Source: Marinilabiliaceae bacterium (GTDB lineage: Bacteria > Bacteroidota > Bacteroidia > Bacteroidales > Marinilabiliaceae). Taken from it: a DNA stretch of 64,000 nt. Where the stretch lies: the NCBI GenBank assembly GCA_016342595.1, contig JAEINY010000002.1, positions 30,442 to 94,441 of the forward strand, written 5' to 3'. Below, one piece after another: positions 52,143 to 61,549 of this stretch. Positions within the stretch are counted from its first letter, which is position 1. Each line of letters begins with the position of its first letter. Under the pieces are notes generated by a model, which saw nothing but the letters and a program-made list of their open reading frames with translations, did no database searches and had not been told where the DNA came from. A program made the position numbers and the translations under genes.

Positions 52143-53696
52143 TTACAACTCACAATAATTTCCATCATCCGATAAATTCTTACACGGATAACGCCAGGTG
52201 ATATCAGGTTCATCAATCAGATCATCTGATACATCAGGGCCCCAGGTACCGGCCGGATAACCATGTACTTTGATGCAGCAATCTTTCTCCCAGGCTTTGA
52301 GGATGGGATCCACAAATTTCCAGGCTGCTTCAACGGCATCGCCTCGGTGATAGAGCGTGCTGTCGCCTAACATACAGTCTAAAAGTAAACGTTCATACGC
52401 ACTTGGCAAATAGGTCTCATTCAAATTGCTGTAATGGAAATCCATGTTTACATTTTGCGCCTTGAAACCAGCTCCTGGCACTTTCATGCCAAATTTGAGT
52501 AGCAATCCTTCATCGGGTTGAATGCGAATGACCAGCTGGTTCGACTGTTTTGAAATAGTCTCATCGTCGGCAAACAGGTGGTGAGGTGTGGGTTTGAAGT
52601 GAATCACAATCTCTGTCACCCGTGTAGGTAGCATCTTACCCGTCCGGATGTAGAATGGCACATCGGCCCAGCGCCAGTTGTCGATGAACAGCTTCATGGC
52701 CACAAAGGTTTCGGTGCGTGATTTGGGATCAACACCGGTCTCTTCACGATAGCCTTTCATCTGCTTGCCCCGGATATTGGAAGCGGTATACTGTCCGCGA
52801 ATCACATATTTCGGAACATCCTCTTCTTTAATGGGGCGTAAGGAGTGAAAGACTTTGGCAATTTCATTGCGGATACTGGTGGAATCAATTAATGCAGGCG
52901 GTTCCATGGCGACTAATCCGGCCAGAAGGAGCAAGTGGTTTTGTACCATGTCGCGCATCGCCCCTGATCCTTCGTAATAACCACCTCTATTGCCAACACC
53001 AATATTTTCCGATGAAGTGATCTCCACGTGATGGATGTAATTACGGTTCCAAAGTGGCTCGAAGATACCATTGGAGAAACGGGTGACCAATAAGTTTTGG
53101 ACTGTTTCTTTACCCAGGTAGTGATCAATTCGGTAGATTTGTTCTTCTTTAAAATGTTTCAGAAGATGGCCATTTAGTTTTTGAGCAGTGCCCAGATCAT
53201 AACCAAATGGTTTCTCCACTATCAACCGCTTGAATCCATTGGACTCGTCTCCTAAACCTTGTTCGGCTAAATGAGCCGGGATAATTTCATACATACTGGG
53301 CGGAGTGGCCAGGTAATAGATGAAATTGCCTTCTGTCTGACACTGTTGGTTCAATTCCCATAGATGGTTTTTAAAAGCGGCATATTCGTCCGCTGCTTTG
53401 GTATTAAAGGAGTAATAGAATAGTTTATCAAGGAACGCATTCAATTCGGCTTCATTGCTTGGTTTGTTGAGTGCAAATTGCTCAATGCCATCTTTCATTT
53501 TCTTTCTGAAATCAGCATTGGATAGTGCTGTCCGTCCCAATCCCAGGATGGCAAAATGATCGGGCAATAAATTTTGATTGTGCAAGTCAAAAACGGCTGG
53601 TATCAGCTTGCGATAGGTCAAATCACCGGATGCCCCGAAGATGACCAGTATATGGTTTTTAGGTGTATTCATGCGTTGTGTTTTTTCTTCGTTCAT
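52143..53696 (-). CDS. zwf: glucose-6-phosphate dehydrogenase
   Basis: A 517-residue enzyme making NADPH and 6-phosphogluconolactone from glucose 6-phosphate. The NADP site is VIFGASGDLTYRKLIPAVF and the active-site region is RIDHYLGKETVQNLLVTRFSN, with the catalytic His in DHYLGK. Start codons at 53696 and 53672 (MNTPKNH) are both possible. It forms a unit with pgl. Confidence 0.95.
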   Translation of the reverse strand: MNEEKTQRMNTPKNHILVIFGASGDLTYRKLIPAVFDLHNQNLLPDHFAILGLGRTALSNADFRKKMKDGIEQFALNKPSNEAELNAFLDKLFYYSFNTKAADEYAAFKNHLWELNQQCQTEGNFIYYLATPPSMYEIIPAHLAEQGLGDESNGFKRLIVEKPFGYDLGTAQKLNGHLLKHFKEEQIYRIDHYLGKETVQNLLVTRFSNGIFEPLWNRNYIHHVEITSSENIGVGNRGGYYEGSGAMRDMVQNHLLLLAGLVAMEPPALIDSTSIRNEIAKVFHSLRPIKEEDVPKYVIRGQYTASNIRGKQMKGYREETGVDPKSRTETFVAMKLFIDNWRWADVPFYIRTGKMLPTRVTEIVIHFKPTPHHLFADDETISKQSNQLVIRIQPDEGLLLKFGMKVPGAGFKAQNVNMDFHYSNLNETYLPSAYERLLLDCMLGDSTLYHRGDAVEAAWKFVDPILKAWEKDCCIKVHGYPAGTWGPDVSDDLIDEPDITWRYPCKNLSDDGNYCEL

Positions 53697-53835
53697 CGTC
53701 TGACTGACAACATTTTTTTGGTCAGGCGATGAATAGAGTACAGTGTTTTCTTTAGTCAGACGCTGACTAGTGCTTCAAATTCTAAATTCAAGTAATTATT
53801 TTACTTTGCTTCCAATCAAATAAATTTTTTCTTTA

Positions 53836-53933
53836 AACCGCGAATTACGCTAATTAAACGAATTATTAAAATTTCTGGTAATTAACGTTTTCCGGCGGAA
53901 AACGAATTCGTGTAATTCGTTAAATTCGCGGTT
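53836..53933. repeat. 98-bp inverted repeat with an inner hairpin
   Basis: AACCGCGAATT at 53836 pairs with AATTCGCGGTT ending at 53933, and neighbouring AATTAAACGAATT words pair further. The centre is a perfect hairpin, GTTTTCC-GGC-GGAAAAC (53887-53903). It lies in the 380-bp gap upstream of zwf, beyond the Fic fragment. The word set is typical of dispersed Bacteroidota repeats. Confidence 0.6.
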
Positions 53934-54076
53934 CCATTAAAAAAAACTGCGAAGCAGTTGATATATTGTAATTAGGTGTTTCATATATCAGTAGGTTGCA
54001 CCATTAATAAATACTTAAACTTGCAATTTGTAGATCTAGAGTGTATGGTTATAATAAGCTAAGTCCGAAGTCTTTT

Positions 54077-54304
54077 TTAGCTTTTTAAAGCCTTGTACAT
54101 ACCTTTTTGCTCTAATATATCCCTGGTTCTAATGTTCTCTCCGGATATTGTTTCTGTATCCAGTAACTGTGTTGTTTGTACCAGGGTTAATTTATTTCCT
54201 TCAAGCCTATTGGTTAAATAAACATACTCAAACGCCTTTTTACGCTCTTCTTCTAAACTGAGAGTTATGTTTATTGACTTATATTTTTTCAGTAATATAT
54301 CCAT
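54077..54304 (-). pseudogene. truncated Fic family protein, N-terminal fragment
   Basis: A 75-residue frame reading MDILLKKYKSINITLSLEEERKKAFEYVYLTNRLEGNKLTLVQTTQLL. This matches the start of Fic-domain proteins, where a helix with an SxxIEG-like motif (here TNRLEG) precedes the Fic core. The HPFxxGNGR catalytic motif and the rest are missing, and the downstream DNA does not continue it. It is probably a decayed AMPylator gene; a small stand-alone inhibitor-like protein is less likely. Confidence 0.5.
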
Positions 54305-54330
54305 TGTGTCGGATTTCCGGTGTACACTTT

Positions 54331-54386
54331 TTCACTTTTACCTCTTCACTTTCCCCTTTTCACTTTTACCTCTTCACTTTCCCCTT
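54331..54386. repeat. two tandem 28-bp pyrimidine-rich repeats
   Basis: A 28-bp unit starting TTCACTTTTACCTC and ending TTTCCCCTT occurs at 54331 and again at 54359. The strand is free of G. It fills the gap between hydE and the Fic fragment. Confidence 0.75.
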
Positions 54387-54413
54387 TTCCTTTCCCTTAA
54401 CACGATTGCCTGC

Positions 54414-55508
54414 TTATTGTTTTGATGAAGTGCGCTTAAAAAAGTGTTGTGAGTCGCCCCATTCGTTGTAGCCAATCTCACGTCCGGCCATTTCCACCCG
54501 AATACTCAGGCAGTTGGCGCATTCATCGGCCCCTTCGTCGGTGCAGGGTTTATTTTCGTAAAGTTGGTAATCTTTCCGGTGTAGTGTAGGTGTGATATTG
54601 GGCATGATCACATTGGCCCCGTAACGCAAGGCCTTTTCACGTCCCATGGGATCGATGGCTTGCAAAGCCGTGGCAGCCGCAATATTGATATCGGGTAACA
54701 ACAGGCGCAAGGTAGCGATCATATTTATTGCGACTTCAAAACGACGCTGAAGCGGCCAAAGCTGATCTTTGTATTGGTAAAGGGGTGTTTCGGTATGTTC
54801 TATGAACGGCCCCATCCCTATCATGTCCACATCTATTCGCTGAAAGAAGAGTAAATCTGCAGCTAACTGTTCGTATGTTTGAAAGGGCAAACCAATCATT
54901 ACCCCGGTTCCGGTTTGGTAACCTACCTTTTTCAAGGTTCGAAGGCATTCTAAGCGGCGATGAAAGTCATGCGCTTCATCTCTGGGGTGGATTTTATAGT
55001 AAAGATCTTCGTTGGACGTTTCAATTCGTAACAAGTAGCGATGAGCACCTGCTTCGAACCACTCCCGGTAGATCTCTTCTGACTGTTCGCCCAATGAAAT
55101 AGTAATGCCTAACTCACCATTGGTGACTGTTTTAATCTCTTTTAAAAGGCGGGTAATACGATCGGTGAATGGTTTGTCATTGCGTTCTCCGGATTGAAGA
55201 ACCAACGAACCATAACGGTTCTGGTGGGCGAAAACAGCTGCTTCCAGAATCGCTTCATCATCTATATCGTAACGCTCCGTGTGGGTGTTGCTTTTTCGGA
55301 TGCCGCAGTAGTAACAATCTTTCGTACAGTAATTGGAGAACTCAATCAAGCCTCTGAAATAGACTTTTTTGCCCAATGTATTGATGTAGGATTTACCAAT
55401 TTCTTTCAGATAGAAATCGCGATCACTTCCTTCTAATCCAATGAGGTAGGATAAATCCTCTTGTGTATAGGATTCTTTGCTTAGTATTTCAACAATCTTC
55501 TCAACCAC
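54414..55508 (-). CDS. hydE: [FeFe] hydrogenase H-cluster radical SAM maturase HydE
   Basis: A radical SAM enzyme of the BioB-like class needed for H-cluster assembly. The SAM cluster is CX3CX2C at C61, C65 and C68 (NYCTKDCYYC), and a second C-terminal Cys set (ENKPCTDEGADECANCLSIR) is present. I place the start at the GTG at 55508. It is preceded by AAAGGAG eight bases upstream, whereas the first 25 residues of the longer frame from 55583 (MNDYIYKRYRYYFFLIF) look untranslated. The protein is then 364 residues, close to the family length. It is separated from hydG by 29 kb. Confidence 0.93.
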   Translation of the reverse strand: MVEKIVEILSKESYTQEDLSYLIGLEGSDRDFYLKEIGKSYINTLGKKVYFRGLIEFSNYCTKDCYYCGIRKSNTHTERYDIDDEAILEAAVFAHQNRYGSLVLQSGERNDKPFTDRITRLLKEIKTVTNGELGITISLGEQSEEIYREWFEAGAHRYLLRIETSNEDLYYKIHPRDEAHDFHRRLECLRTLKKVGYQTGTGVMIGLPFQTYEQLAADLLFFQRIDVDMIGMGPFIEHTETPLYQYKDQLWPLQRRFEVAINMIATLRLLLPDINIAAATALQAIDPMGREKALRYGANVIMPNITPTLHRKDYQLYENKPCTDEGADECANCLSIRVEMAGREIGYNEWGDSQHFFKRTSSKQ

Positions 55509-55798
55509 AGTCGCTCCTTTTTTAGAAAGTATAAAAATAAGAAAAAAATAGTACCTATATCGTTTGTAAATATAATCATTCATGTATTTTTGTTGTGTTA
55601 CAATTTGTTACTACAAAGAGGAGTGTGTATTGGTGGAGTGTTTATAAGTAATTGCTGTGTAGGTTGTTTGTGGCGATTATGATTTTACTCATATTTTGGA
55701 AGGTGTTGAGTGATTTTGCCACGTTTAGTTGCAATCTGTAATCGCCTGCATGGCTTAGGTAATCAAATTGTTAAGAAAAGAGCTTAAAAACTAAAACC

Positions 55799-57859
55799 AT
55801 GATAAACGAACAACTTCTCAATCCGCGAAGCATAGTTGTGATAGGCGGATCTGATAATATTCAGAAACCGGGTGGGAAAATTTTAAAAAATATTATAGAT
55901 GGTCAGTTTGGTGGCGATCTTTATGTGACCAACTTAAAGAGTGATACTGTTCAGGGATTAACAGCCTATAAGGATGTTAAAGATTTGCCTGAGAGTGTGG
56001 ATTTGGCTGTGATCGCTGTCGCAGCTAAGTTTTGTCCACAGGCAGTGGAAGTATTAGCCAAAGAAAAAGGCACGCGGGCTTTTATTATTATTTCTGCCGG
56101 ATTTGGTGAGGAGCACGAAGAGGGTGCGAAGTTAGAGAAGCAAATTGTGGACACTGTAAATGAAGTGGGGGGCTGTTTGATTGGTCCCAACTGTATTGGT
56201 GTGTTAACAACGCATCACAATAGTGTGTTTACCACACCTATCCCGTCTTTGGAAAGCCAGGGGGCTGATTTTATTTCAGGATCAGGTGCAACGGCTGTTT
56301 TTATCATTGAAGCGAGTGTGAGTCGTGGCTTGAAATTCAACAGTGTGTATTCGGTTGGTAATAGTGCTCAAACGGGTGTTGAAGAGGTGTTGGAGTATCT
56401 GGATGAGAGTTTCGATGCGGAGAAAAGTTCACGCATTAAATTATTGTATCTCGAAAGTGTCAATAACCCGGATAAATTATTGAAGCACGCTTCTTCCTTG
56501 ATTAAAAAAGGGTGTAAAATTGCAGCCATCAAGGCGGGTAACTCCGAAGCGGGAAGCCGGGCTGCCTCCAGTCATACCGGTGCCTTGGCAAGTAGTGATT
56601 TGGCAGTTGATGCCTTGTTTCAGAAGGCAGGTATTGTGCGGTGTTACGGTCGTGAAGAGCTGGCCAATGTAGGCGCCGTATTTATGGCGAAGGAATTGAA
56701 GGGTAAAAATATTGCAGTCATCACGCATGCGGGTGGGCCGGCCGTGATGTTGACCGATGCACTGTCTAATGGTGGTTTAGAAGTTCCACATATTGAAGGG
56801 CCCAAAGCGGATGCTTTATTAGAGAAATTGTTCGCAGGTTCCAGTGTGTCAAATCCAATCGACTTTTTGGCCACCGGAACAGCCGAACAGTTGGGGGATA
56901 TCATTGATGCGTGTGACAACGATTTTGACAACATCGATGCCATGGCAGTGATCTTTGGAAGCCCTGGTTTATTCCCTATTCAGGAAGTGATGGACGTGTT
57001 GCACGAAAAGATGCGCAGTTGCAAGAAGCCGATCTTTCCGGTGTTGCCATCTGTTGTGAATGCGGGTGAGGAAATTAATTATTTCTTGTCAAAAGGAAAT
57101 ATTAACCTGCCGGATGAGGTGCAGTTGGGTCATGCGTTGACCAAGGTTTTTAATACGCCTGCTCCGGTTGAGGGTGAGATGGTGATGGATGGTGTTGATG
57201 TGGCTGAGGTACGTCGCATTATCGAAGCTGAGGAAGATGGTTATGTGCGACCTGAGGTCGTTCAGTCCTTATTGGATGCGGCTGGTGTACCACGTGTGAA
57301 GGAATTCGTAGCCGATTCAGCTGATGAATTGGTGAAGTGTACGAAAGAAACCGAATATCCGGTGGTGATGAAAGTGGTTGGACCGGTGCATAAATCAGAT
57401 GTAGGTGGTGTGGTATTGAATGTGTCGGATGAAACGCAATTGCGCAGTGAATTTGCCCGTATGATGAAAATTGAAGATGCGACCGGTGTGATGATTCAAC
57501 CCATGTTAAGTGGACGTGAATTGTTTATCGGGGCTAAATATGAACCTGGTTTTGGACACATGGTATTGTGTGGGTTAGGCGGTATATTCGTGGAGGTGTT
57601 GAAAGATGTAGCATCCGGATTGGCCCCATTGACTAAGCCGGAAGCATTAGGTATGATCCGTAGCTTGAATGGCTATGAAATTATTCGTGGCGTGAGAGGC
57701 CAGCAGGGTATCAATGAAGAGAAATACGCCGATATCATAGTGCGTCTTTCCACCATGTTACGTCATGCGGTAGAGATAAAAGAAATGGATATCAATCCAC
57801 TGTTGGGCGAAGGTGATAAAATTGTTGCTGTGGATGCCCGTATTCGGATTGAAAAATAG
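55799..57859 (+). CDS. ADP-forming acetate/acyl-CoA synthetase (fused alpha-beta)
   Basis: A 686-residue enzyme that turns acyl-CoA, ADP and phosphate into acid, ATP and CoA. The N-terminal CoA-binding and ligase domains (residues 1-450) include VIGGSDNIQKPGGKILKNI, GPNCIGVL and the phosphohistidine loop SSHTGALASSD with His259. The C-terminal ATP-grasp part (about 470-686) includes EYPVVMKVVGPVHKSDVGGVVLNV. The fused order is normal for bacteria and archaea. It supplies substrate-level ATP in amino-acid fermentation and fits with the 2-oxoacid oxidoreductase downstream. Acetyl-CoA or branched-chain acyl-CoA are both possible substrates. Confidence 0.9.
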   Translation: MINEQLLNPRSIVVIGGSDNIQKPGGKILKNIIDGQFGGDLYVTNLKSDTVQGLTAYKDVKDLPESVDLAVIAVAAKFCPQAVEVLAKEKGTRAFIIISAGFGEEHEEGAKLEKQIVDTVNEVGGCLIGPNCIGVLTTHHNSVFTTPIPSLESQGADFISGSGATAVFIIEASVSRGLKFNSVYSVGNSAQTGVEEVLEYLDESFDAEKSSRIKLLYLESVNNPDKLLKHASSLIKKGCKIAAIKAGNSEAGSRAASSHTGALASSDLAVDALFQKAGIVRCYGREELANVGAVFMAKELKGKNIAVITHAGGPAVMLTDALSNGGLEVPHIEGPKADALLEKLFAGSSVSNPIDFLATGTAEQLGDIIDACDNDFDNIDAMAVIFGSPGLFPIQEVMDVLHEKMRSCKKPIFPVLPSVVNAGEEINYFLSKGNINLPDEVQLGHALTKVFNTPAPVEGEMVMDGVDVAEVRRIIEAEEDGYVRPEVVQSLLDAAGVPRVKEFVADSADELVKCTKETEYPVVMKVVGPVHKSDVGGVVLNVSDETQLRSEFARMMKIEDATGVMIQPMLSGRELFIGAKYEPGFGHMVLCGLGGIFVEVLKDVASGLAPLTKPEALGMIRSLNGYEIIRGVRGQQGINEEKYADIIVRLSTMLRHAVEIKEMDINPLLGEGDKIVAVDARIRIEK

Positions 57860-57885
57860 CATAGGTAATAATTGATCGTTCAACT

Positions 57886-57915
57886 GAGCCGGTTCCTTTT
57901 GGGGCCGGCTCTTTT
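57886..57915 (+). terminator. terminator of the acyl-CoA synthetase gene
   Basis: GAGCCGG and CCGGCTC form a 7-bp GC-rich stem with a 12-nt loop, followed by TTTT. It begins 27 bases after the stop. Confidence 0.8.
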
Positions 57916-58429
57916 GTATTATGCCGTTTACTAATCAAAATGCGCCTTTAGTGCGTTTCACTTCTAAACGCCCTTTGATTATGTATCGGCATTATACCAG
58001 CGCATGGGATAGCTATCGCATTTGATATTTAAATAGTATTAATCGGCCGGCTGCTAAGGTAACTTCTTTCGTCAGCCGCTGAATGAAAAAAAAGAATTTC
58101 CAAAAGTTGATTAAAATCATAAACAAAAAGCTTTTAAATGCCCGAAAGCTTTATATTTTTGTTCTGGCTATCAAATTGAAATTGCTTGTAGTGCTTGATA
58201 ATGTTGAATAAACATAGAGTTGGAGATGGTTTTTCTACGGTTTATCTGAAATTTTCAACAAAAAGAGATGATTTATAATTTGAATAGCTGTAAAAGCGAT
58301 GAAGTATCAGGGGTAAGCTGTTGTGTTGACTTGATTTTATAGAGATACTTAATCGAATTGAAACGTATTTTTAACAAAGGGTTGAGTTGTTTTCAAATAA
58401 ATCGGGAAGCTCACCTGAAAATTTAACAG
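57916..58429. other. AT-rich intergenic stretch without a recognisable gene
   Basis: The 514 bp before the membrane protein gene have no supported ORF. A partial inverted repeat (TAATCAAA at about 57932 with TTTGATTA at about 57974) lies near the left end. The promoter of the downstream gene is presumably in the right half, but no consensus is clear. Confidence 0.5.
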
Positions 58430-59116
58430 ATGAAGAGAAACGACCTGTTTTTTATTGTTGGAGTAATTCTGTTTTTTCTGCCATTTTTTATTTTCGATAC
58501 AGTATTTGAAGGGTATGAGCACGTTAATAAAACGAATCCTTTGTTGATGAGTTTTGTTAAATTCGGAATTCTGGCCACTTTAGGTGAAGTGATTGGTTTG
58601 CGAATCAAGACGGGTGGGTATAGGGCTGATAATTTTGGGATTATCCCCAGGGTTATTATTTGGGGCGTATTGGGTGTCACCATAAAAATTGCCATTGTAG
58701 TATTTGCCACAGGGGTGCCTATTTTTCTTGAGAAAATGGGAATTGAAGGCGCTATTCAATCCATGACAGGGTCATTTTCATCCACCAAGTTTTTTGTAGC
58801 TTTTTGTATTAGTGCCGTGATGAACCTGGTGTATGCACCGGTGATGATGACGCTACACCGCATCACAGATACGCATATCTTCCAGAACGAAGGCAAAGTA
58901 GTGGCCCTGGTGCGTCGCATCCAGTTTGCCACCATTTTAAAAGAGATGGATTGGTCAATGCAATGGAATTTCGTGTTTAAAAAAACCATTCCGTTTTTTT
59001 GGATTCCGGCACATACTATAACCTTTTTACTGCCCATGGAATATCGCGTTTTGTTTGCTGCTTTACTGGGTGTTGTGTTGGGTGTATTGTTAGCCGTAGC
59101 AGGTGCTAAGAAATGA
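58430..59116 (+). CDS. integral membrane protein, possibly Mpv17/PMP22-like
   Basis: A 228-residue protein with five or so predicted helices. The segment WNFVFKKTIPFFWIPAHTITFLLPMEYRVLFAALLGVVLGVLLA resembles the W-WP-Q-NF-P-R core of Mpv17/PMP22 proteins, but the match is partial. A polar patch between helices includes RITDTHIFQNEGKVVALVRRIQFA. It stands alone between the synthetase and flavodoxin genes. Function is unknown. Confidence 0.55.
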   Translation: MKRNDLFFIVGVILFFLPFFIFDTVFEGYEHVNKTNPLLMSFVKFGILATLGEVIGLRIKTGGYRADNFGIIPRVIIWGVLGVTIKIAIVVFATGVPIFLEKMGIEGAIQSMTGSFSSTKFFVAFCISAVMNLVYAPVMMTLHRITDTHIFQNEGKVVALVRRIQFATILKEMDWSMQWNFVFKKTIPFFWIPAHTITFLLPMEYRVLFAALLGVVLGVLLAVAGAKK

Positions 59117-59202
59117 TATCAGGCAGCCGGTTTGGTTGCATATGTCAGTTAAAAAAGGCATATTTGAATTAAATAGAAATTAGATCTAAAAAATATAATC
59201 CT

Positions 59203-59727
59203 ATGGCTCAAATTGGTGTTTTTTATGGCCCGGAAAAAGGGAGTGTTGAAAAAGTAGCTCAAAAAATAGCTGAAATTTTTGGTGCTGATCGTGTTGAATT
59301 GATTCCGGTTAAGGGCTGTGAAGCCAGTGAATTGGCGCGTTTTGATAAACTTATTTTTGGTGTTTCTACCATTGGGAAAACCAATTGGGATACGGAGCAT
59401 ACAGCCAATGATTGGGATGTGTTTGCAACTAAATTGAAAGATGTGAACTGGAAAGGTAAAACAACTGCTATTTTTGGCTTAGGTGATCAGTTAACCTACC
59501 CACATCACTTTGGGGATGCCATCGGATGGGTGTATGAGCGGCTGGAAGCGCAGAAAGCTAATGTGGTTGGTTTTTGCTCCACCGAAGGTTACACCTTTGA
59601 GGAGTCTGAAGGTTTGCGCGACGGTCAGTTTATGGGTTTGCCTATCGATGAGGATAGCCAGCCTGATCAAACGGACGTACGAATTAGCAACTGGGTGAAC
59701 CGACTCATTAACGAGTTTGGATTTTAA
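59203..59727 (+). CDS. flavodoxin-like protein with an altered phosphate loop
   Basis: A 174-residue protein of long-chain flavodoxin length. Flavodoxin features are FGVSTIGKTNWDTEHTANDWDVF, TAIFGLGDQLTYPHHFGDAIGWVYERL and FCSTEGYTFEESEGLRDGQFMGLPIDEDSQ. The FMN phosphate loop, normally (S/T)xTGNT, reads GPEKGSV at residues 9-15. It would carry electrons in place of ferredoxin, for example with the 2-oxoacid oxidoreductase nearby. A terminator follows. Confidence 0.82.
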   Translation: MAQIGVFYGPEKGSVEKVAQKIAEIFGADRVELIPVKGCEASELARFDKLIFGVSTIGKTNWDTEHTANDWDVFATKLKDVNWKGKTTAIFGLGDQLTYPHHFGDAIGWVYERLEAQKANVVGFCSTEGYTFEESEGLRDGQFMGLPIDEDSQPDQTDVRISNWVNRLINEFGF

Positions 59728-59746
59728 TAGTATATAGATAATTATT

Positions 59747-59772
59747 AGGTGGTATTCGTTACCACCTTTTTT
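59747..59772 (+). terminator. terminator of the flavodoxin gene
   Basis: AGGTGGTA and TACCACCT form a perfect 8-bp stem with a 5-nt loop, then six T. Confidence 0.88.
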
Positions 59773-59829
59773 ATTTCCGTTTGGCCAGGAATATTTATGG
59801 AACGGAATAGATTTTGAAAAAAGGTATTC

Positions 59830-61152
59830 ATGAAGACGACCAATGTAACAACTCCCATGCCGGCAGCTATTGTTGATGGTGTGTTGAAGAAATTTCAAAT
59901 CAGTGATTTAAATGAAGCAACCATTCGGGAGGTTGTATCCATCGTAAATGATATTGAAGAAGAGTGCGGGGAGAAGTTCATCCGCATGGAGATGGGTGTG
60001 CCGGGATTAAAACCTTCACAAGTAGGAACGGATGCGGAGATTGAAGCTTTGCGAAAAGGGGTGGCCTCTGATTATCCCATGCTGGAAGGTATCAAGCCCT
60101 TGAAAAAAGAGGCTAGTCGTTTTGTGAAAGCTTTCATCGATTTGGATGTATCCCCCGAAGGGTGTATCCCTACAGTAGGATCCATGCAAGGATCGTATGC
60201 TAATTTTTTAGTGGCTGGTCAGTTGGATGAAAAGAAAGATACCATCTTGTTTATTGATCCCGGTTTTCCGGTGCAAAAGCAACAGTTGGCTGTGTTAGGG
60301 TACAATTATGAGTCGTTCGATGTATATGAATACCGAGGAAAAGCTTTGAGGGCAAAACTGGAAAGCTATTTTAGCCAAGGTCATATTTCGTCTGTGATTT
60401 ATTCCAATCCGAACAACCCAAGCTGGGTGTGTTTTAATGAAGAGGAATTGCAGATAATTGGTGAACTGGCGACTCAGTATGATGTAATCGTTTTCGAAGA
60501 TTTGGCCTACTTTGCCATGGATTTCCGTAAAGATTTGTCTCAGCCATTTGAAGCACCTTACCAGGCCAGTGTAGGGAAATATACCGATAACTATGTATTG
60601 ATGATATCCAGCTCTAAAGCATTTAGCTATGCCGGACAGCGGACGGGCATGGCATGTATTTCTGATAAATTGTATCACCGTTTTTATCCAAATTTGGAGA
60701 AACGATTTGGAGTTGGTAAGTATGGTCAGGTATTGGTAACGCGTATTTTGTATGCATTGTCATCCGGCACCTGTCACTCCGCTCAATATGCACTGGCTGC
60801 TATTTTCAAAGCGGCTTGTGATGGTGATTACAATTTTCTGGCTGATCTTGAAGAGTATAAAGAGCGGGGACATCTGATGAAAGCGTTGTTTCTTAAATAT
60901 GGCTTTGAACTCATCTATGATAAAGACATGGATGAGCCCTTGGCGGATGGTTTCTATTTTACCATTCGTTATCCGGGCATGACCGGTGGGCAATTGCTCG
61001 GAGAGCTGATGTATTATGGGATCAGTGCCATTACACTTGGTAAGACTGGTAGTCATCAGGAGGGCTTGCGGGCATGTGTATCTCAAACAAGTAAAGAGCG
61101 ATTCACAGAATTGGAAACACGCTTAAGAGCGTTTCAGGAACACCACTCGTAG
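59830..61152 (+). CDS. class I/II PLP-dependent aminotransferase
   Basis: A 440-residue aminotransferase of fold type I. The PLP lysine lies in LMISSSKAFSYAGQRTG, the substrate-binding NPNNPS motif in SVIYSNPNNPSWV, and the cofactor Asp/Tyr in VIVFEDLAYFAMDF. Class-wide Arg is in QEGLRACVSQT. The specificity cannot be told. The 2-oxoacid:ferredoxin oxidoreductase genes follow after 127 bases, which suggests it makes their 2-oxoacid substrate from an amino acid. Confidence 0.85.
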   Translation: MKTTNVTTPMPAAIVDGVLKKFQISDLNEATIREVVSIVNDIEEECGEKFIRMEMGVPGLKPSQVGTDAEIEALRKGVASDYPMLEGIKPLKKEASRFVKAFIDLDVSPEGCIPTVGSMQGSYANFLVAGQLDEKKDTILFIDPGFPVQKQQLAVLGYNYESFDVYEYRGKALRAKLESYFSQGHISSVIYSNPNNPSWVCFNEEELQIIGELATQYDVIVFEDLAYFAMDFRKDLSQPFEAPYQASVGKYTDNYVLMISSSKAFSYAGQRTGMACISDKLYHRFYPNLEKRFGVGKYGQVLVTRILYALSSGTCHSAQYALAAIFKAACDGDYNFLADLEEYKERGHLMKALFLKYGFELIYDKDMDEPLADGFYFTIRYPGMTGGQLLGELMYYGISAITLGKTGSHQEGLRACVSQTSKERFTELETRLRAFQEHHS

Positions 61153-61278
61153 GTAAGTGTTTGGTGATAAATTGTAAGCTTATTTATATACTTTATAAAC
61201 AACTGAATAGTGACTGTGGTCATGTGGTGTTTGAAGTGTATTGTATAAATTCGTAACATCTTTTAAAGACTCAATGAT

Positions 61279-61515
61279 ATGGCAAAAGCAAAAGGTGCAA
61301 TTGTGGTTGATACGGTTAAATGCAAAGGCTGCGGCGTTTGTGTGGAGGCTTGTCCCACAAAGGTAATTCAATTAGCCGCTGAGGTAAACGGCAAAGGATA
61401 TCATTATGCCCATATGGCCAACCCCGATGCCTGTATCGGATGTGCCAACTGTGGTATTGTATGTCCTGATACATGTATCACTGTTTATCGTGTCAAGGCA
61501 CAAGCTAAAGCTTAA
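61279..61515 (+). CDS. 2-oxoacid:ferredoxin oxidoreductase, delta (ferredoxin) subunit
   Basis: A 78-residue 2[4Fe-4S] ferredoxin-type subunit with CKGCGVCVEACP and CIGCANCGIVCP motifs. It relays electrons from the TPP centre to ferredoxin or flavodoxin. It is the first of four subunits, in the order delta, alpha, beta, gamma. Confidence 0.92.
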   Translation: MAKAKGAIVVDTVKCKGCGVCVEACPTKVIQLAAEVNGKGYHYAHMANPDACIGCANCGIVCPDTCITVYRVKAQAKA

Positions 61516-61549
61516 AGTATAACCGGAATAAAGGAAATTAGTCACAACA

